From a virus: a DNA stretch of 22,284 bases. This document shows positions 10,905 through 18,388 of this stretch, piece by piece. Every line of letters starts with the position of its first letter. Within the stretch, counting starts at the first letter, position 1. The DNA is taken from positions 1 through 22,284 of IMG/VR virus record IMGVR_UViG_3300042879_002359. One strand, given 5' to 3'. The translations under genes and the position numbers were made by a program. Below the pieces are notes generated by a model. That model had not been told where the DNA came from. It did not search any database and saw nothing but the letters and a program-made list of their open reading frames with translations.

Positions 10905-12311
10905 TTAGAAACTCAGTTGACCTCTGAGCATTACTGCTTTATCACCGTTTACACGACTGCCTGCTGCACCAACAGGTGCGTCAAACTTAGTGTCCACATA
11001 GTTTAGCATGAAACGTAGATTATCATTGGCAAACCATGTAATGCCATATGTCAGTGACGTTGCTTTGTTTGTCTTGCCTGCGACCACTGCAATATCATCG
11101 GCATTGAACTCACTTGCACGTACACCAACTTGCCATGCACCCTTGCCACCTTTATCAACTGGATTGCTTGGCTTTACCCAACCGAATACACCATCTTTGT
11201 AACTATGGTTTTCACCCGTCAGATTGTACATTGCTTGAATGTAATAACCATCAATCTTTTGATCAGCACCTTTCGCAGGATCATATGTGAATTGAAACTG
11301 TTCACCTTGTAGTTTCAATGCTTTATATGAGTATGCTGCTTCAAGACCTTGGCGTGTACGATTTGTATCTCCACTCAATGTAGGACCTGTAAAGTATGCA
11401 CTTTGTTGGCGACTTTCTGTACGACCACTTGCTGGTGCTACGCCACCTCTAATGTCACCTACACTGTATGCTGCACCAAGATGCATTACTGTGTCTTTGA
11501 TCATAGCAAGTTCAGCAAAGTTTACTGTTGCACGACCAATTACATCAGTACCGTCCGCTGTGGCGCTCTTATTTCCTCGTCCACGACTGAGAGCCACGGC
11601 ATATGTAAAACCAGTTTTAGGCACACCATGTATCATCACTCCTGTTTCTTTCGCAGGTATAAATTCACCTTCTGTTTGACCAATCAAACTGCGTTCCATA
11701 AAGTCAAGATTGTTTGAACTGGTCAACTGCTCAAGACTAAATGGCATTTTGAACAAACCAAATTGAAACTGCATTTCAGGATTGGCTGCATAGTTTACCC
11801 ACATTTCATCCATAGTAGATGATGTTGATGCTGCACCTGTATCATTACCAAAGTTTGCTAATAGAAGATATTTGAAGTCTTTTGCAAATTGACCACGAAC
11901 ACCAAATCTTGCACGACGTACTTCTAAGCCATCTTGATACGTATCTGTGCTTTGACCTTTGGCATAGTCTGGTGTATAAGTTCGGTAGTCCATATGAAGT
12001 CTACCTGTAAATTGGGCAGTCGTGTTACCGTCTTTAGATTTGATTCCAAGTCCATTGCCCATGACTCCACCATCATCTTGTCTTGCAATTCTCCATTTGT
12101 TTGATTCACTAACATCTCTGTCAATTCTTTGTTCAACAAATTTTTTATTTTCTTCTTTATCCTCATATTCTTTGATTTTAGTTTCATACTCTTGTTGAGT
12201 AAGAATACCTTTGTCTCTCAGAATACTCAGAGTTTCTTTGTGACTATCAGCATATGCTGGAATTACTGTCGTAAGTGCAACAACAATAGCAAGTTTCTTA
12301 AATAATTTCAT
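10905..12311 (-). CDS. Phosphate-selective porin (OprO/OprP type)
   Basis: A 468-residue outer-membrane beta-barrel of the phosphate-selective porin O/P family, which binds and passes phosphate or polyphosphate. It starts with a signal peptide (MKLFKKLAIVVALTTVIPAYA), then a helical coiled region (LSILRDKGILTQQEYETKI), then alternating barrel strands, and ends with an aromatic residue (LRGQLSF) as outer-membrane proteins do. Family-typical segments are RRARFGVRGQFAKDFKY and FGLFKMPFSLEQLTSSNNLDFMERS. Full length. It lies nine bases after pstS with its own AAGGA ribosome site, so both are probably one operon under the Pho-like element. A porin gene in a phage is rare. Confidence 0.93.
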   Translation of the reverse strand: MKLFKKLAIVVALTTVIPAYADSHKETLSILRDKGILTQQEYETKIKEYEDKEENKKFVEQRIDRDVSESNKWRIARQDDGGVMGNGLGIKSKDGNTTAQFTGRLHMDYRTYTPDYAKGQSTDTYQDGLEVRRARFGVRGQFAKDFKYLLLANFGNDTGAASTSSTMDEMWVNYAANPEMQFQFGLFKMPFSLEQLTSSNNLDFMERSLIGQTEGEFIPAKETGVMIHGVPKTGFTYAVALSRGRGNKSATADGTDVIGRATVNFAELAMIKDTVMHLGAAYSVGDIRGGVAPASGRTESRQQSAYFTGPTLSGDTNRTRQGLEAAYSYKALKLQGEQFQFTYDPAKGADQKIDGYYIQAMYNLTGENHSYKDGVFGWVKPSNPVDKGGKGAWQVGVRASEFNADDIAVVAGKTNKATSLTYGITWFANDNLRFMLNYVDTKFDAPVGAAGSRVNGDKAVMLRGQLSF

Positions 12312-12320
12312 GATTTATCC

Positions 12321-13343
12321 TTATTTCCAAATTGTGTTACCATCAGGACCTTTTAGATCCTTTTTCCAGTTATCTTGTACTAACTTGATAACTGATTGAG
12401 GCATGTGTACATACTCCAAATCCTCACTCATCTTTGCACCGTTCTTGTAACTCCAATCAAAGAATTTAAGAATTGCTTTGCCTGTTAGTGCATCGGTTTG
12501 TTGCTTGTGCATTAAAATAAAACTTGCGCCAGTTGCAGGCCATGCATCTTTACCGGTTTGGTATGTCAGTAACAAATACATGCCTGGTGCATTTGCCCAG
12601 TCTGCATTTGCTGCTGCTGCTTTGAATGTATTATCGTCTGGTTGTACAAAATTGCCATCACGATTCTTCAATTGTGCCCATGCAATTTTATTTTTCTTTG
12701 CGTATGCATATTCAACATAACCAAATGCGCCTTTTACACGTTGAACATTTGCTGCAACACCTTCATTACCTTTACCACCAATACCTGTAGGCCATTTCAC
12801 TGCTGTGCCTTCACCAACTGTTTTTGCAAAATCTGGATTTGCTTTGCTCAGATAGTTTGTCCAAATGAATGTTGTACCAGAACCATCTGCACGATGAATT
12901 ACAGTGATATTCAATGCTGGTAAATTTACACCAGGATTCAAATCAGTGATTGCTTTGTCATTCCACTTTGTAATTTTACCAAGATGAATACCTGCAACAA
13001 CATCACTCGTCAACTTTAATTGACCTGGTGCAACACCTTCAAGATTTATAACTGGTACTACACCACCAATGATTGCAGGAAATTGCATTAGACCTTCTTT
13101 GTCTAATTCTTCCGGCTTCAATGGCATATCACTTGCACCAAAGTCAACTGTCTTTGCTTTGATTTGACGGATACCGCCACCCGATCCGATTGATTGATAA
13201 TTGAGTCCTATGCCTGTTGCTGATTTGTATGCTTCAGCCCATTTTGCATAGATTGGATATGGAAATGTCGCACCAGCACCGGTTAAATCTGCTGCTGATG
13301 CGACACCTGTGAATAGTAACAACGATAATAATAGATTCTTCAT
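12321..13343 (-). CDS. pstS: Periplasmic phosphate-binding protein PstS
   Basis: A 340-residue PstS, the high-affinity phosphate receptor of the PstSCAB ABC transporter. The signal peptide is MKNLLLSLLLFTGVASA, and the mature part opens with ADLTGAGATFPYPIYAKW. The family's phosphate-contacting signatures are visible: GAGATFP, IGSGGGIRQI, FGASDMPL and HRADGSGTTFIWTNYL. The frame extends to 13382, but AGGAG before the ATG at 13343 and the signal peptide fix the start. Upstream are a candidate promoter, a 7-base hairpin and a Pho-box-like repeat. The transporter membrane subunits are not in the window, so it would serve the host's PstCAB. pstS is known from cyanophages; here it is next to a porin. 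Confidence 0.96.
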   Translation of the reverse strand: MKNLLLSLLLFTGVASAADLTGAGATFPYPIYAKWAEAYKSATGIGLNYQSIGSGGGIRQIKAKTVDFGASDMPLKPEELDKEGLMQFPAIIGGVVPVINLEGVAPGQLKLTSDVVAGIHLGKITKWNDKAITDLNPGVNLPALNITVIHRADGSGTTFIWTNYLSKANPDFAKTVGEGTAVKWPTGIGGKGNEGVAANVQRVKGAFGYVEYAYAKKNKIAWAQLKNRDGNFVQPDDNTFKAAAANADWANAPGMYLLLTYQTGKDAWPATGASFILMHKQQTDALTGKAILKFFDWSYKNGAKMSEDLEYVHMPQSVIKLVQDNWKKDLKGPDGNTIWK

Positions 13344-13359
13344 AATATCTCCTATAGGA

Positions 13360-13377
13360 ATTGTGCGATTGCACAAT
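13360..13377. repeat. 7-bp inverted repeat in the pstS leader
   Basis: ATTGTGC and GCACAAT form perfect 7-base arms with a 4-base loop, about 17 bases before the pstS start. It overlaps the proposed -10 box and the start of the RNA. It could be an operator or a 5' stabilising hairpin. Confidence 0.5.
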
Positions 13378-13401
13378 ATCACACTTATCTATTTTTTTCA
13401 A
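13373..13401 (-). promoter_or_regulatory. Candidate pstS promoter
   Basis: TTGAAA (13396-13401), 17 bases, and TATTGT (13373-13378) on the minus strand. Both boxes are weaker than in the other promoters, which fits an activator-dependent promoter. The Pho-box-like repeat ends 15 bases upstream. Confidence 0.55.
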
Positions 13402-13415
13402 GTTTTTAAATAGAA

Positions 13416-13444
13416 CTGTAACAAAACTGAAATCGTTTTGTAAC
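13416..13444 (+). promoter_or_regulatory. Pho-box-like triple repeat upstream of pstS
   Basis: Read on the plus strand: CTGTAAC, 4 bases, CTGAAAT, 4 bases, TTGTAAC. This is the 7-4-7 spacing of PhoB binding sites (consensus CTGTCAT-like units, 11-base period), with three units. It lies in the short gap between nrdB and pstS. The units point opposite to the pstS gene, which is less usual. The same stretch also contains a 7-base inverted repeat (ACAAAAC/GTTTTGT), so a weak terminator after nrdB is an alternative reading. Confidence 0.55.
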
Positions 13445-13446
13445 AA

Positions 13447-14439
13447 TTATGCTGCTTTACCCCACACTGTTTCCCAATTTCCTGTTAGTGCACCCTTGGA
13501 ATAATCTGTTGCACGATTCTCAAAGAAATTGGTATGTGTTGGTGCATTGATCATCTCTTCAACCCATGGAAGCGGATTCTTCTTGACCTTGAATACGCCT
13601 TTAAGACCAAGAGAAATGAGCCTGCGATCAGCAATGTAGCGTATGTATAATTTAACGTCATCAGCAGATAGCCCATCAATACCACCCATAGCAAAAGCAA
13701 GATCGATAAACTTATCTTCGAGTTCAACCATCTTTTCAGCAATGGTATAAATTTTTGATTTGAGATCATCATTCCATATCTCCTTGTTCTCTTCGATATA
13801 TGTGCGGAACAACTTGATCATTGACTCTGCATGTTGTGTTTCATCAACGATTGACCATGTAATGATTTGACCCATACCACGCATTTTGCCTTGTCGTGCA
13901 AAGTTCAATAACATGATGAAAGAACTAAACAATTGCATACCTTCAGTGAATGCTGAGAATACTGCAATGTGTGCTGCCGTTGATGCTCTGTCGCCATTCT
14001 GTGAACTAACACTCAAAACATAATCGTGTTTTGAGCGCATCTCTTCATACTCAAGAAACTCTGTGTATGTGGTATCTGGCATACCAAGTGTTTCAATCAA
14101 ATGTGAATATGCTGCGATGTGTAATGCTTCACGTGCTGCAAAACCCAATAGCATCATTCTTACTTCAGGCTGAGGGAAGTAAGGTAGGTAATTATTAACA
14201 TAGCCACCTGCAACATCAATGTCGCCCTGAGTAAAGAATCTGAAAATATGTGTAAGAAAATTCTTTTCGTTTTGTGTAAGTTTATTTTTCCAATCCTTAA
14301 CATCCTCAAGCATCGGTACTTCAGTGTGTAGCCAGTGTGATTGTTCATGTTTTAGCCAACTCTCGTATGCCCAAGGATATGCAAATGGTTTGAATGATGT
14401 TCTTTCGTCTGTTAGTCTTATTTCTTGTTTTTTAATCAT
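13447..14439 (-). CDS. nrdB: Ribonucleotide reductase beta subunit (class I NrdB)
   Basis: A 330-residue ferritin-like subunit that holds the di-metal site and tyrosyl radical for making dNTPs from NDPs with NrdA. The ligands and radical line up with E. coli R2: D73, E104, H107, E166, E200 and H203, with Tyr111 at the position of Y122 (EALHIAAYSHL). The spacing E-x2-H-x3-Y is intact, so a radical enzyme is expected. It overlaps the thioredoxin gene by eight bases and lies about 2 kb from nrdA, with six small or accessory genes between. Phage RNR recycles host nucleotides for replication. Confidence 0.96.
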   Translation of the reverse strand: MIKKQEIRLTDERTSFKPFAYPWAYESWLKHEQSHWLHTEVPMLEDVKDWKNKLTQNEKNFLTHIFRFFTQGDIDVAGGYVNNYLPYFPQPEVRMMLLGFAAREALHIAAYSHLIETLGMPDTTYTEFLEYEEMRSKHDYVLSVSSQNGDRASTAAHIAVFSAFTEGMQLFSSFIMLLNFARQGKMRGMGQIITWSIVDETQHAESMIKLFRTYIEENKEIWNDDLKSKIYTIAEKMVELEDKFIDLAFAMGGIDGLSADDVKLYIRYIADRRLISLGLKGVFKVKKNPLPWVEEMINAPTHTNFFENRATDYSKGALTGNWETVWGKAA

Positions 14440-14677
14440 TGATGAATGCCTCTAGTTCTTGTTTTGTTTTATTGCCTACTAATCTTTTTGATGGTACATT
14501 ATCTTCTACAATTACAAGTGTCGGTACACCACGAATGCCAAACTCTACTGCTAATTCGGGTTGTTCATCAATATCAATCACTTCAATTGGTACGTTTGTT
14601 TGCACATCTTCCAATGTTTTTGCTAACATCTTACATGGTCCACACCATGATGCTGTAAATCGTATTACCTTTTTCAT
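14432..14677 (-). CDS. Phage thioredoxin
   Basis: An 81-residue thioredoxin-fold protein, shorter than bacterial thioredoxin (about 105), as common in phages. The active site is W11-C12-G13-P14-C15-K16 and the cis-proline is P52 in GVPTLVI. It overlaps the nrdB start, so it is very likely the reductant for the phage ribonucleotide reductase, the role NrdC plays in T4. The WCGPC site makes thioredoxin rather than glutaredoxin the better name. Confidence 0.93.
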   Translation of the reverse strand: MKKVIRFTASWCGPCKMLAKTLEDVQTNVPIEVIDIDEQPELAVEFGIRGVPTLVIVEDNVPSKRLVGNKTKQELEAFIND

Positions 14678-14808
14678 CGACCTTGACCTCTGTATTTTTT
14701 ATGTGAACGTTTCTCATGTTTATTCATTGATGCTGTTTTCTTTTGACCACCTTGTTTGGTGCGTTTGAATACAGACTTATGTTTAGATACACCAACTTGC
14801 TTTGCCAT
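14674..14808 (-). CDS. Highly basic phage peptide, 44 aa
   Basis: Starts MAKQVGVSKHKSVFKRTKQG and stays rich in Lys, Arg, His and Gln to the end (HEKRSHKKYRGQGR). A GGAG site lies five bases before the ATG, and the stop overlaps the thioredoxin start as ATGA. Very similar-looking short basic proteins occur in other T4-like marine and freshwater phages. The composition suggests DNA or RNA binding; function is unknown. Confidence 0.75.
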   Translation of the reverse strand: MAKQVGVSKHKSVFKRTKQGGQKKTASMNKHEKRSHKKYRGQGR

Positions 14809-14816
14809 ATTATCTC

Positions 14817-15449
14817 CTATTCATACATTACAGTTTCAGTGTCACCCAAAGACCATTTGGGCTTTTGCTCAACCACATACTTCTTAGTACAAACCTTAAA
14901 ATCTGGAAACTTCAATTGTTTGGGATTACTTGCTGCATCTAAGAACAAGCAACGATTATTTGGTTGTGCTGCATATTGACCGTTATACAATTCAATGAAA
15001 TTGAAACTTTTATGATCTTCTGGCCATTCTGCATAACTTGTATCTATAATATTCAAGTCTGGTGCTGAATGATCCACTGTGAACATGTAATTGCCTTCAT
15101 AAAACTGTTTGTCTTTGGCATAAAACTTACATGTGAGATTGCGAAGAAATGCTTTCTGTATCACAGTGAAATCATAACTGAAACAATCCCAAATTTGAAG
15201 TGTGTCTAAAGGTAAAAAATCTTTTGGTAGATTATTCGTTCTGCTAACAAATGCATGTAATGGTAGTTTATCGTAAAGTGCGCCATAGTTTGGTAAATAT
15301 GCCTCTATTCTGAATGCTTGACCTCTGATACTTTTGATTGTGACCCAAATACATGGCTCATATTCACCATGACCTTTTTCAAAGTCATATAGAAATTCTT
15401 TGCGTATGTAACAGTGTACTGGTGGTATGTTTGCTGCTAAGTGTGCCAT
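14817..15449 (-). CDS. Conserved phage protein of unknown function, 210 aa
   Basis: A soluble, strand-rich protein starting MAHLAANIPPVHCYIRKEFL. Conserved-looking blocks are EPCIWVTIKSIRGQAFRIEA, LQIWDCFSYDFTVI, and PDLNIIDTSYAEWPEDHKSF followed by FIELYNGQYAAQPNNR. I recognise this layout from T4-like phages of aquatic bacteria, where it lies near nucleotide-metabolism genes, but no function is known to me. No signal peptide or membrane helix. The start overlaps the membrane protein gene by 13 bases. Confidence 0.82.
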   Translation of the reverse strand: MAHLAANIPPVHCYIRKEFLYDFEKGHGEYEPCIWVTIKSIRGQAFRIEAYLPNYGALYDKLPLHAFVSRTNNLPKDFLPLDTLQIWDCFSYDFTVIQKAFLRNLTCKFYAKDKQFYEGNYMFTVDHSAPDLNIIDTSYAEWPEDHKSFNFIELYNGQYAAQPNNRCLFLDAASNPKQLKFPDFKVCTKKYVVEQKPKWSLGDTETVMYE

Positions 15450-15691
15450 TTTTTCTCATGTAAGTGAAATTTCATTCCGATGTACGTACCCACAAATGCT
15501 CCTAATACTGCTGGTATTATCATCTTATTGTCATTTGTATAGTTGATGATAGCCACACCACCTAAAAATGTAATCAGTGATGCCCATATGCTTGCTGCAA
15601 ATGGCTTATCGTTTTGAACTGATTTAAGTAATTGAGTATAAACAATGTCTGTTACGAGCATACTTAAAAAAGTAAATATGTATGCCCACAT
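15437..15691 (-). CDS. Small three-helix membrane protein, 84 aa
   Basis: Hydrophobic helices lie at about residues 2-20, 32-50 and 57-74, with a short charged C-terminus (KFHLHEKKWHT). The signature VTDIVYTQLLKSVQNDKPF, then a helix, YTNDN and a Gly-rich last helix (PAVLGAFVGTYIGM) recurs in small membrane proteins of T4-like phages. The ATG at 15691 overlaps the upstream stop (TGATG); the GTG one codon before is unlikely. Possibly a transporter-like or holin-like protein; unknown. Confidence 0.78.
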   Translation of the reverse strand: MWAYIFTFLSMLVTDIVYTQLLKSVQNDKPFAASIWASLITFLGGVAIINYTNDNKMIIPAVLGAFVGTYIGMKFHLHEKKWHT

Positions 15692-15822
15692 CACTCTTTT
15701 TTCTCTGCGGGCTGCACTATTACTGTTTGTGGTGGCTCAGGCCAAACTTTGTCTTTGATTGCATTGGCACCAATCCAGCCCCATGCACTAAAGAAACCCC
15801 ACACGATCATGTCTAATATCAT
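15691..15822 (-). CDS. Small membrane peptide with Pro-rich tail, 43 aa
   Basis: A hydrophobic N-terminus (MILDMIVWGFFSAWGWIGAN) is followed by a polar, Pro-rich tail (KDKVWPEPPQTVIVQPAEKK). A GGAG site precedes the ATG. It is coupled to the next gene by overlap. A single-pass or surface-attached peptide; function unknown. Confidence 0.65.
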   Translation of the reverse strand: MILDMIVWGFFSAWGWIGANAIKDKVWPEPPQTVIVQPAEKKE

Positions 15823-15823
15823 A

Positions 15824-16465
15824 TTATTTCTCCATTAGTCTATTCACAAATTCACTCAACAATGCATGGTGTCTCTCTTCATGCCAGTGTTTATGTAAAT
15901 AAGGTTTGTCGTACCAATACTCTTCTGCTTCTAAATGTGGACCTATAAGTCCAATTTTATTTTGTATGATCGCTGCTGCGTCGCCGTTTTTGTATCTTGC
16001 AACGACTTCGAACTTTGATTCATCTCCGACAAATGCAGGTCCATCGTAAAAGAAGAATCTGTCTGTGTTGCCGTTCCAGTTACATTCCACTGCTTTGCTG
16101 TAGTATCTTTTTGTGCAAGTGTTTGGACGACGGATATATTGTTCGGGTTCGCAGCCATCCATAAGATTGAGATAATGCCTGCCAGCCCAATAAGCGCCCA
16201 TACAAATTCCGAGAAATCTGCCACCATTCTGTACGTATCGTCTGATACTATGTTCATGATATTTAAACAAAATATCGTAGGTATCAGAATCACCAACACC
16301 GCCAGGAAAGCATACACAATCCACTGAATCAAAATAATCGTCCTCAACTTCATGTTTTGTGAACACCTTATAGTTATAGTCTGGCCCTAGTGCCTTGATT
16401 ACACCATTTACTGATTGCACTGAACAACGTGGATGCTGCACAAACAACGCTATGGTACGACTCAT
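15824..16465 (-). CDS. Class I amidotransferase-like protein (BPL_N type)
   Basis: A 213-residue protein of the class I glutamine amidotransferase-like fold, closest in look to the N-terminal domain of biotin-protein ligase (BPL_N). The catalytic set is visible: nucleophile C88 in FLGICMGAY, H177 and E179 in LIGPHLEAEEYW, and the FPGGVGDSDTYD loop near residue 53. The sequence also has VARYKNGDAAAII, a segment of this family. No synthetase domain is fused, so it may be a hydrolase or a regulator. It lies between nrdA and nrdB, which hints at a role in nucleotide or cofactor supply, but its substrate is unknown. Confidence 0.8.
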   Translation of the reverse strand: MSRTIALFVQHPRCSVQSVNGVIKALGPDYNYKVFTKHEVEDDYFDSVDCVCFPGGVGDSDTYDILFKYHEHSIRRYVQNGGRFLGICMGAYWAGRHYLNLMDGCEPEQYIRRPNTCTKRYYSKAVECNWNGNTDRFFFYDGPAFVGDESKFEVVARYKNGDAAAIIQNKIGLIGPHLEAEEYWYDKPYLHKHWHEERHHALLSEFVNRLMEK

Positions 16466-16581
16466 TTTTCTTTTTTATCTTCCTGCTCCTTTTTCTTTGG
16501 AGGTTGAACAGGTGGTTTTTCCTTGTATGTTGGTCTTTTTGGATGCGGCTTTGGTTTCTTTGAGTTTAGTTCGAATGTCAT
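16462..16581 (-). CDS. Lys/Pro-rich peptide, 39 aa
   Basis: A short, unstructured protein (MTFELNSKKPKPHPKRPTYK ... KKKEQEDKKEK), starting right after the nrdA stop (TAAATG) and ending in an ATGA overlap with the amidotransferase-like gene. The coupling on both sides supports translation. Probably disordered; function unknown. Confidence 0.6.
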   Translation of the reverse strand: MTFELNSKKPKPHPKRPTYKEKPPVQPPKKKEQEDKKEK

Positions 16582-18375
16582 TTAGCCCTCACACGCTAAA
16601 CAGACCTCCTCAGTAGCCAGTTGTTTCAAATCAATTTCTTGTATAATCTCACGTTCAATCTTTTTGGATACCTTGTCGGCCTTTGCAAGTTTCTCTGAAC
16701 GGCAGTAATACAACGTTTTCAGTCCTTGTTTCCATGCCTGAAAATGAACTGCATGTAAGTATTTAACATTCACATCAGGTCTAAAAAAGAGGTTAAGGGA
16801 TTGCGCCTGGTCAATGTAATGTTGTCTGTCAGCGGCGTGGTCCACAACCCATCGTTGGTCAATTTCCATACCAGTTTTGTAGACATCCTTGGTCCATTCA
16901 TCCAAGAAATCCAAGTGCTGGACGGAACCGTCGTTTGCAATGATACTTGACCAGATTTCTTGATAGTCCAATTTAGAGTCGGCATCACATTTCTCCTTGA
17001 TAATTTTATCCAAGAATTTATTTTTGTTTAGAAAAGCACCAGATAATGTATCCTGTCTGTAAGCATTAGCACGATAAGGTTCAACGCTAGGAGAAGTGTT
17101 GCCCATGATGATTGAAGAAGATGCATTGGGGGCAATAGCCATAACATGAGAGAAACGCTTGCCAGTACCACTTGCGTCAGGAGCCTCTCCTCTCTCATTG
17201 CCCAATTCCAAATTTGCTGCATCTAACTTCTCCTTGATATGTTTAAATACTTTGTTGTTCAATGATTTTGCAAGCGCCGATTCAAACGCAATATTGTTCT
17301 TTTGTAGAAGAGCATGATAGCCAAGAGCCCCCACACCAATGCTGCGCTCTTGTTGAGCAGAGTACCTGGCTCTGTGTATAGCATCAGGAGCATTGTCAAT
17401 AAAATACTGAAGTACGTTATCAAGCATCTCCGCCAAGTCCCTAAGAAAAAGTTTATCGTCTTTCCAATCATCATAATACTCCAAGTTCACAGATGAAAGA
17501 CAACATACTGCTGTACGTTCTTTATCTGTAGGTAAAATAATTTCACTGCATAGATTTGATTGTCTAATGCTCAGACCTTTTTCTTTCTGAAATTCTGGCA
17601 TCAAACGATTTGATGTATCAATGAAATGAATGTATGGTTCAGCAGTTAGCATACGTGTTTCAAGTATGCGCTGCCATAATTCACGTGCTGATACTTTGTC
17701 TTTGACTTCACCTGAATGCGGGTCTTTTAGTTCCCATGTATCATCAAAGTGTGGATCAAGCATTGCTTGTTCAATGATGTGCATAAAATCATCTGTGATA
17801 TTGATACCATGATGTAGATTCAGTGTGCGTAAATTAGGATCACCAGTTGGTTTACGCATTTCTAAGAATAGTAGAATATCAGGATGACTGATATCCAAAT
17901 AGGCAGCGTATGAACCACGGCGGGTACGACCTTGTCTATATGCCAAGGAGGAAGCATCATAGGTACGAAGATGAGGCATAATACCAACAGATTTATCATC
18001 AGCAGAACGAATACCCAATCCAATGCCAACACCTCCGCCTAACATCGAAAGCCAGTTGACTTCTGAAAGAGTGTTGACCAAACCTTCTGCACTATCATCC
18101 AAATAAGGGAGAAAACAGCTAATAGGCAAACCACGCTTGCTACGACCAAAGCTAAGAATAGGAGTAGAGTAACTAAGCCAATGCTTAGAACTATAATCAT
18201 ACAACCTCTGAGCATGATCAGCATTAGATGCAAAGGCTGCGGATACAAATGCAAATCTTTGCTGAGGACTTGTTTCGTCCTCACGCATATATGATTCTTT
18301 AAGTCTTTTGATTCCGAGTTCATCGAACAGTTTATCTCTTTCTAAGTCTATTTTGATGCTGCTGATATCTACCAT
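16582..18375 (-). CDS. nrdA: Ribonucleotide reductase alpha subunit (class I NrdA)
   Basis: The 597-residue catalytic subunit that reduces NDPs to dNDPs. Active-site residues: C87 (SCFLPYL) and C291 (VCCLSS) as the redox pair, C276 in RQSNLCSEI as the thiyl radical with N274 and E278 beside it, PNASSS in the nucleotide site, and Y556-Y557 for radical transfer. The C-terminal C592-x2-C595 (VCLACEG) takes electrons from thioredoxin. It is much shorter than E. coli NrdA (761) or T4 NrdA because the N-terminal ATP-cone is absent, so it should not be shut down by dATP through that domain. It follows thyX in one operon. Confidence 0.96.
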   Translation of the reverse strand: MVDISSIKIDLERDKLFDELGIKRLKESYMREDETSPQQRFAFVSAAFASNADHAQRLYDYSSKHWLSYSTPILSFGRSKRGLPISCFLPYLDDSAEGLVNTLSEVNWLSMLGGGVGIGLGIRSADDKSVGIMPHLRTYDASSLAYRQGRTRRGSYAAYLDISHPDILLFLEMRKPTGDPNLRTLNLHHGINITDDFMHIIEQAMLDPHFDDTWELKDPHSGEVKDKVSARELWQRILETRMLTAEPYIHFIDTSNRLMPEFQKEKGLSIRQSNLCSEIILPTDKERTAVCCLSSVNLEYYDDWKDDKLFLRDLAEMLDNVLQYFIDNAPDAIHRARYSAQQERSIGVGALGYHALLQKNNIAFESALAKSLNNKVFKHIKEKLDAANLELGNERGEAPDASGTGKRFSHVMAIAPNASSSIIMGNTSPSVEPYRANAYRQDTLSGAFLNKNKFLDKIIKEKCDADSKLDYQEIWSSIIANDGSVQHLDFLDEWTKDVYKTGMEIDQRWVVDHAADRQHYIDQAQSLNLFFRPDVNVKYLHAVHFQAWKQGLKTLYYCRSEKLAKADKVSKKIEREIIQEIDLKQLATEEVCLACEG

Positions 18376-18388
18376 CTTATCTCCAATA

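Noticed and set aside
11349-11717. A 122-codon plus-strand frame inside the porin gene
   Set aside because: The translation is Cys/Thr-rich in a way typical of the antisense of a beta-barrel gene, and the minus-strand porin is unambiguous.
13423-13439. Inverted repeat ACAAAAC/GTTTTGT as a terminator after nrdB
   Set aside because: The stem is AT-rich with no T-run after it; the direct-repeat Pho-box reading explains the sequence better.
15943-16353. A 136-codon minus-strand frame with membrane-like stretches
   Set aside because: It is out of frame within the amidotransferase-like gene, whose catalytic residues are all in the other frame.
17380-17402. TTGACA followed by TATACA inside nrdA
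   Set aside because: The spacer is only about 13 bases and both lie in a conserved coding region.
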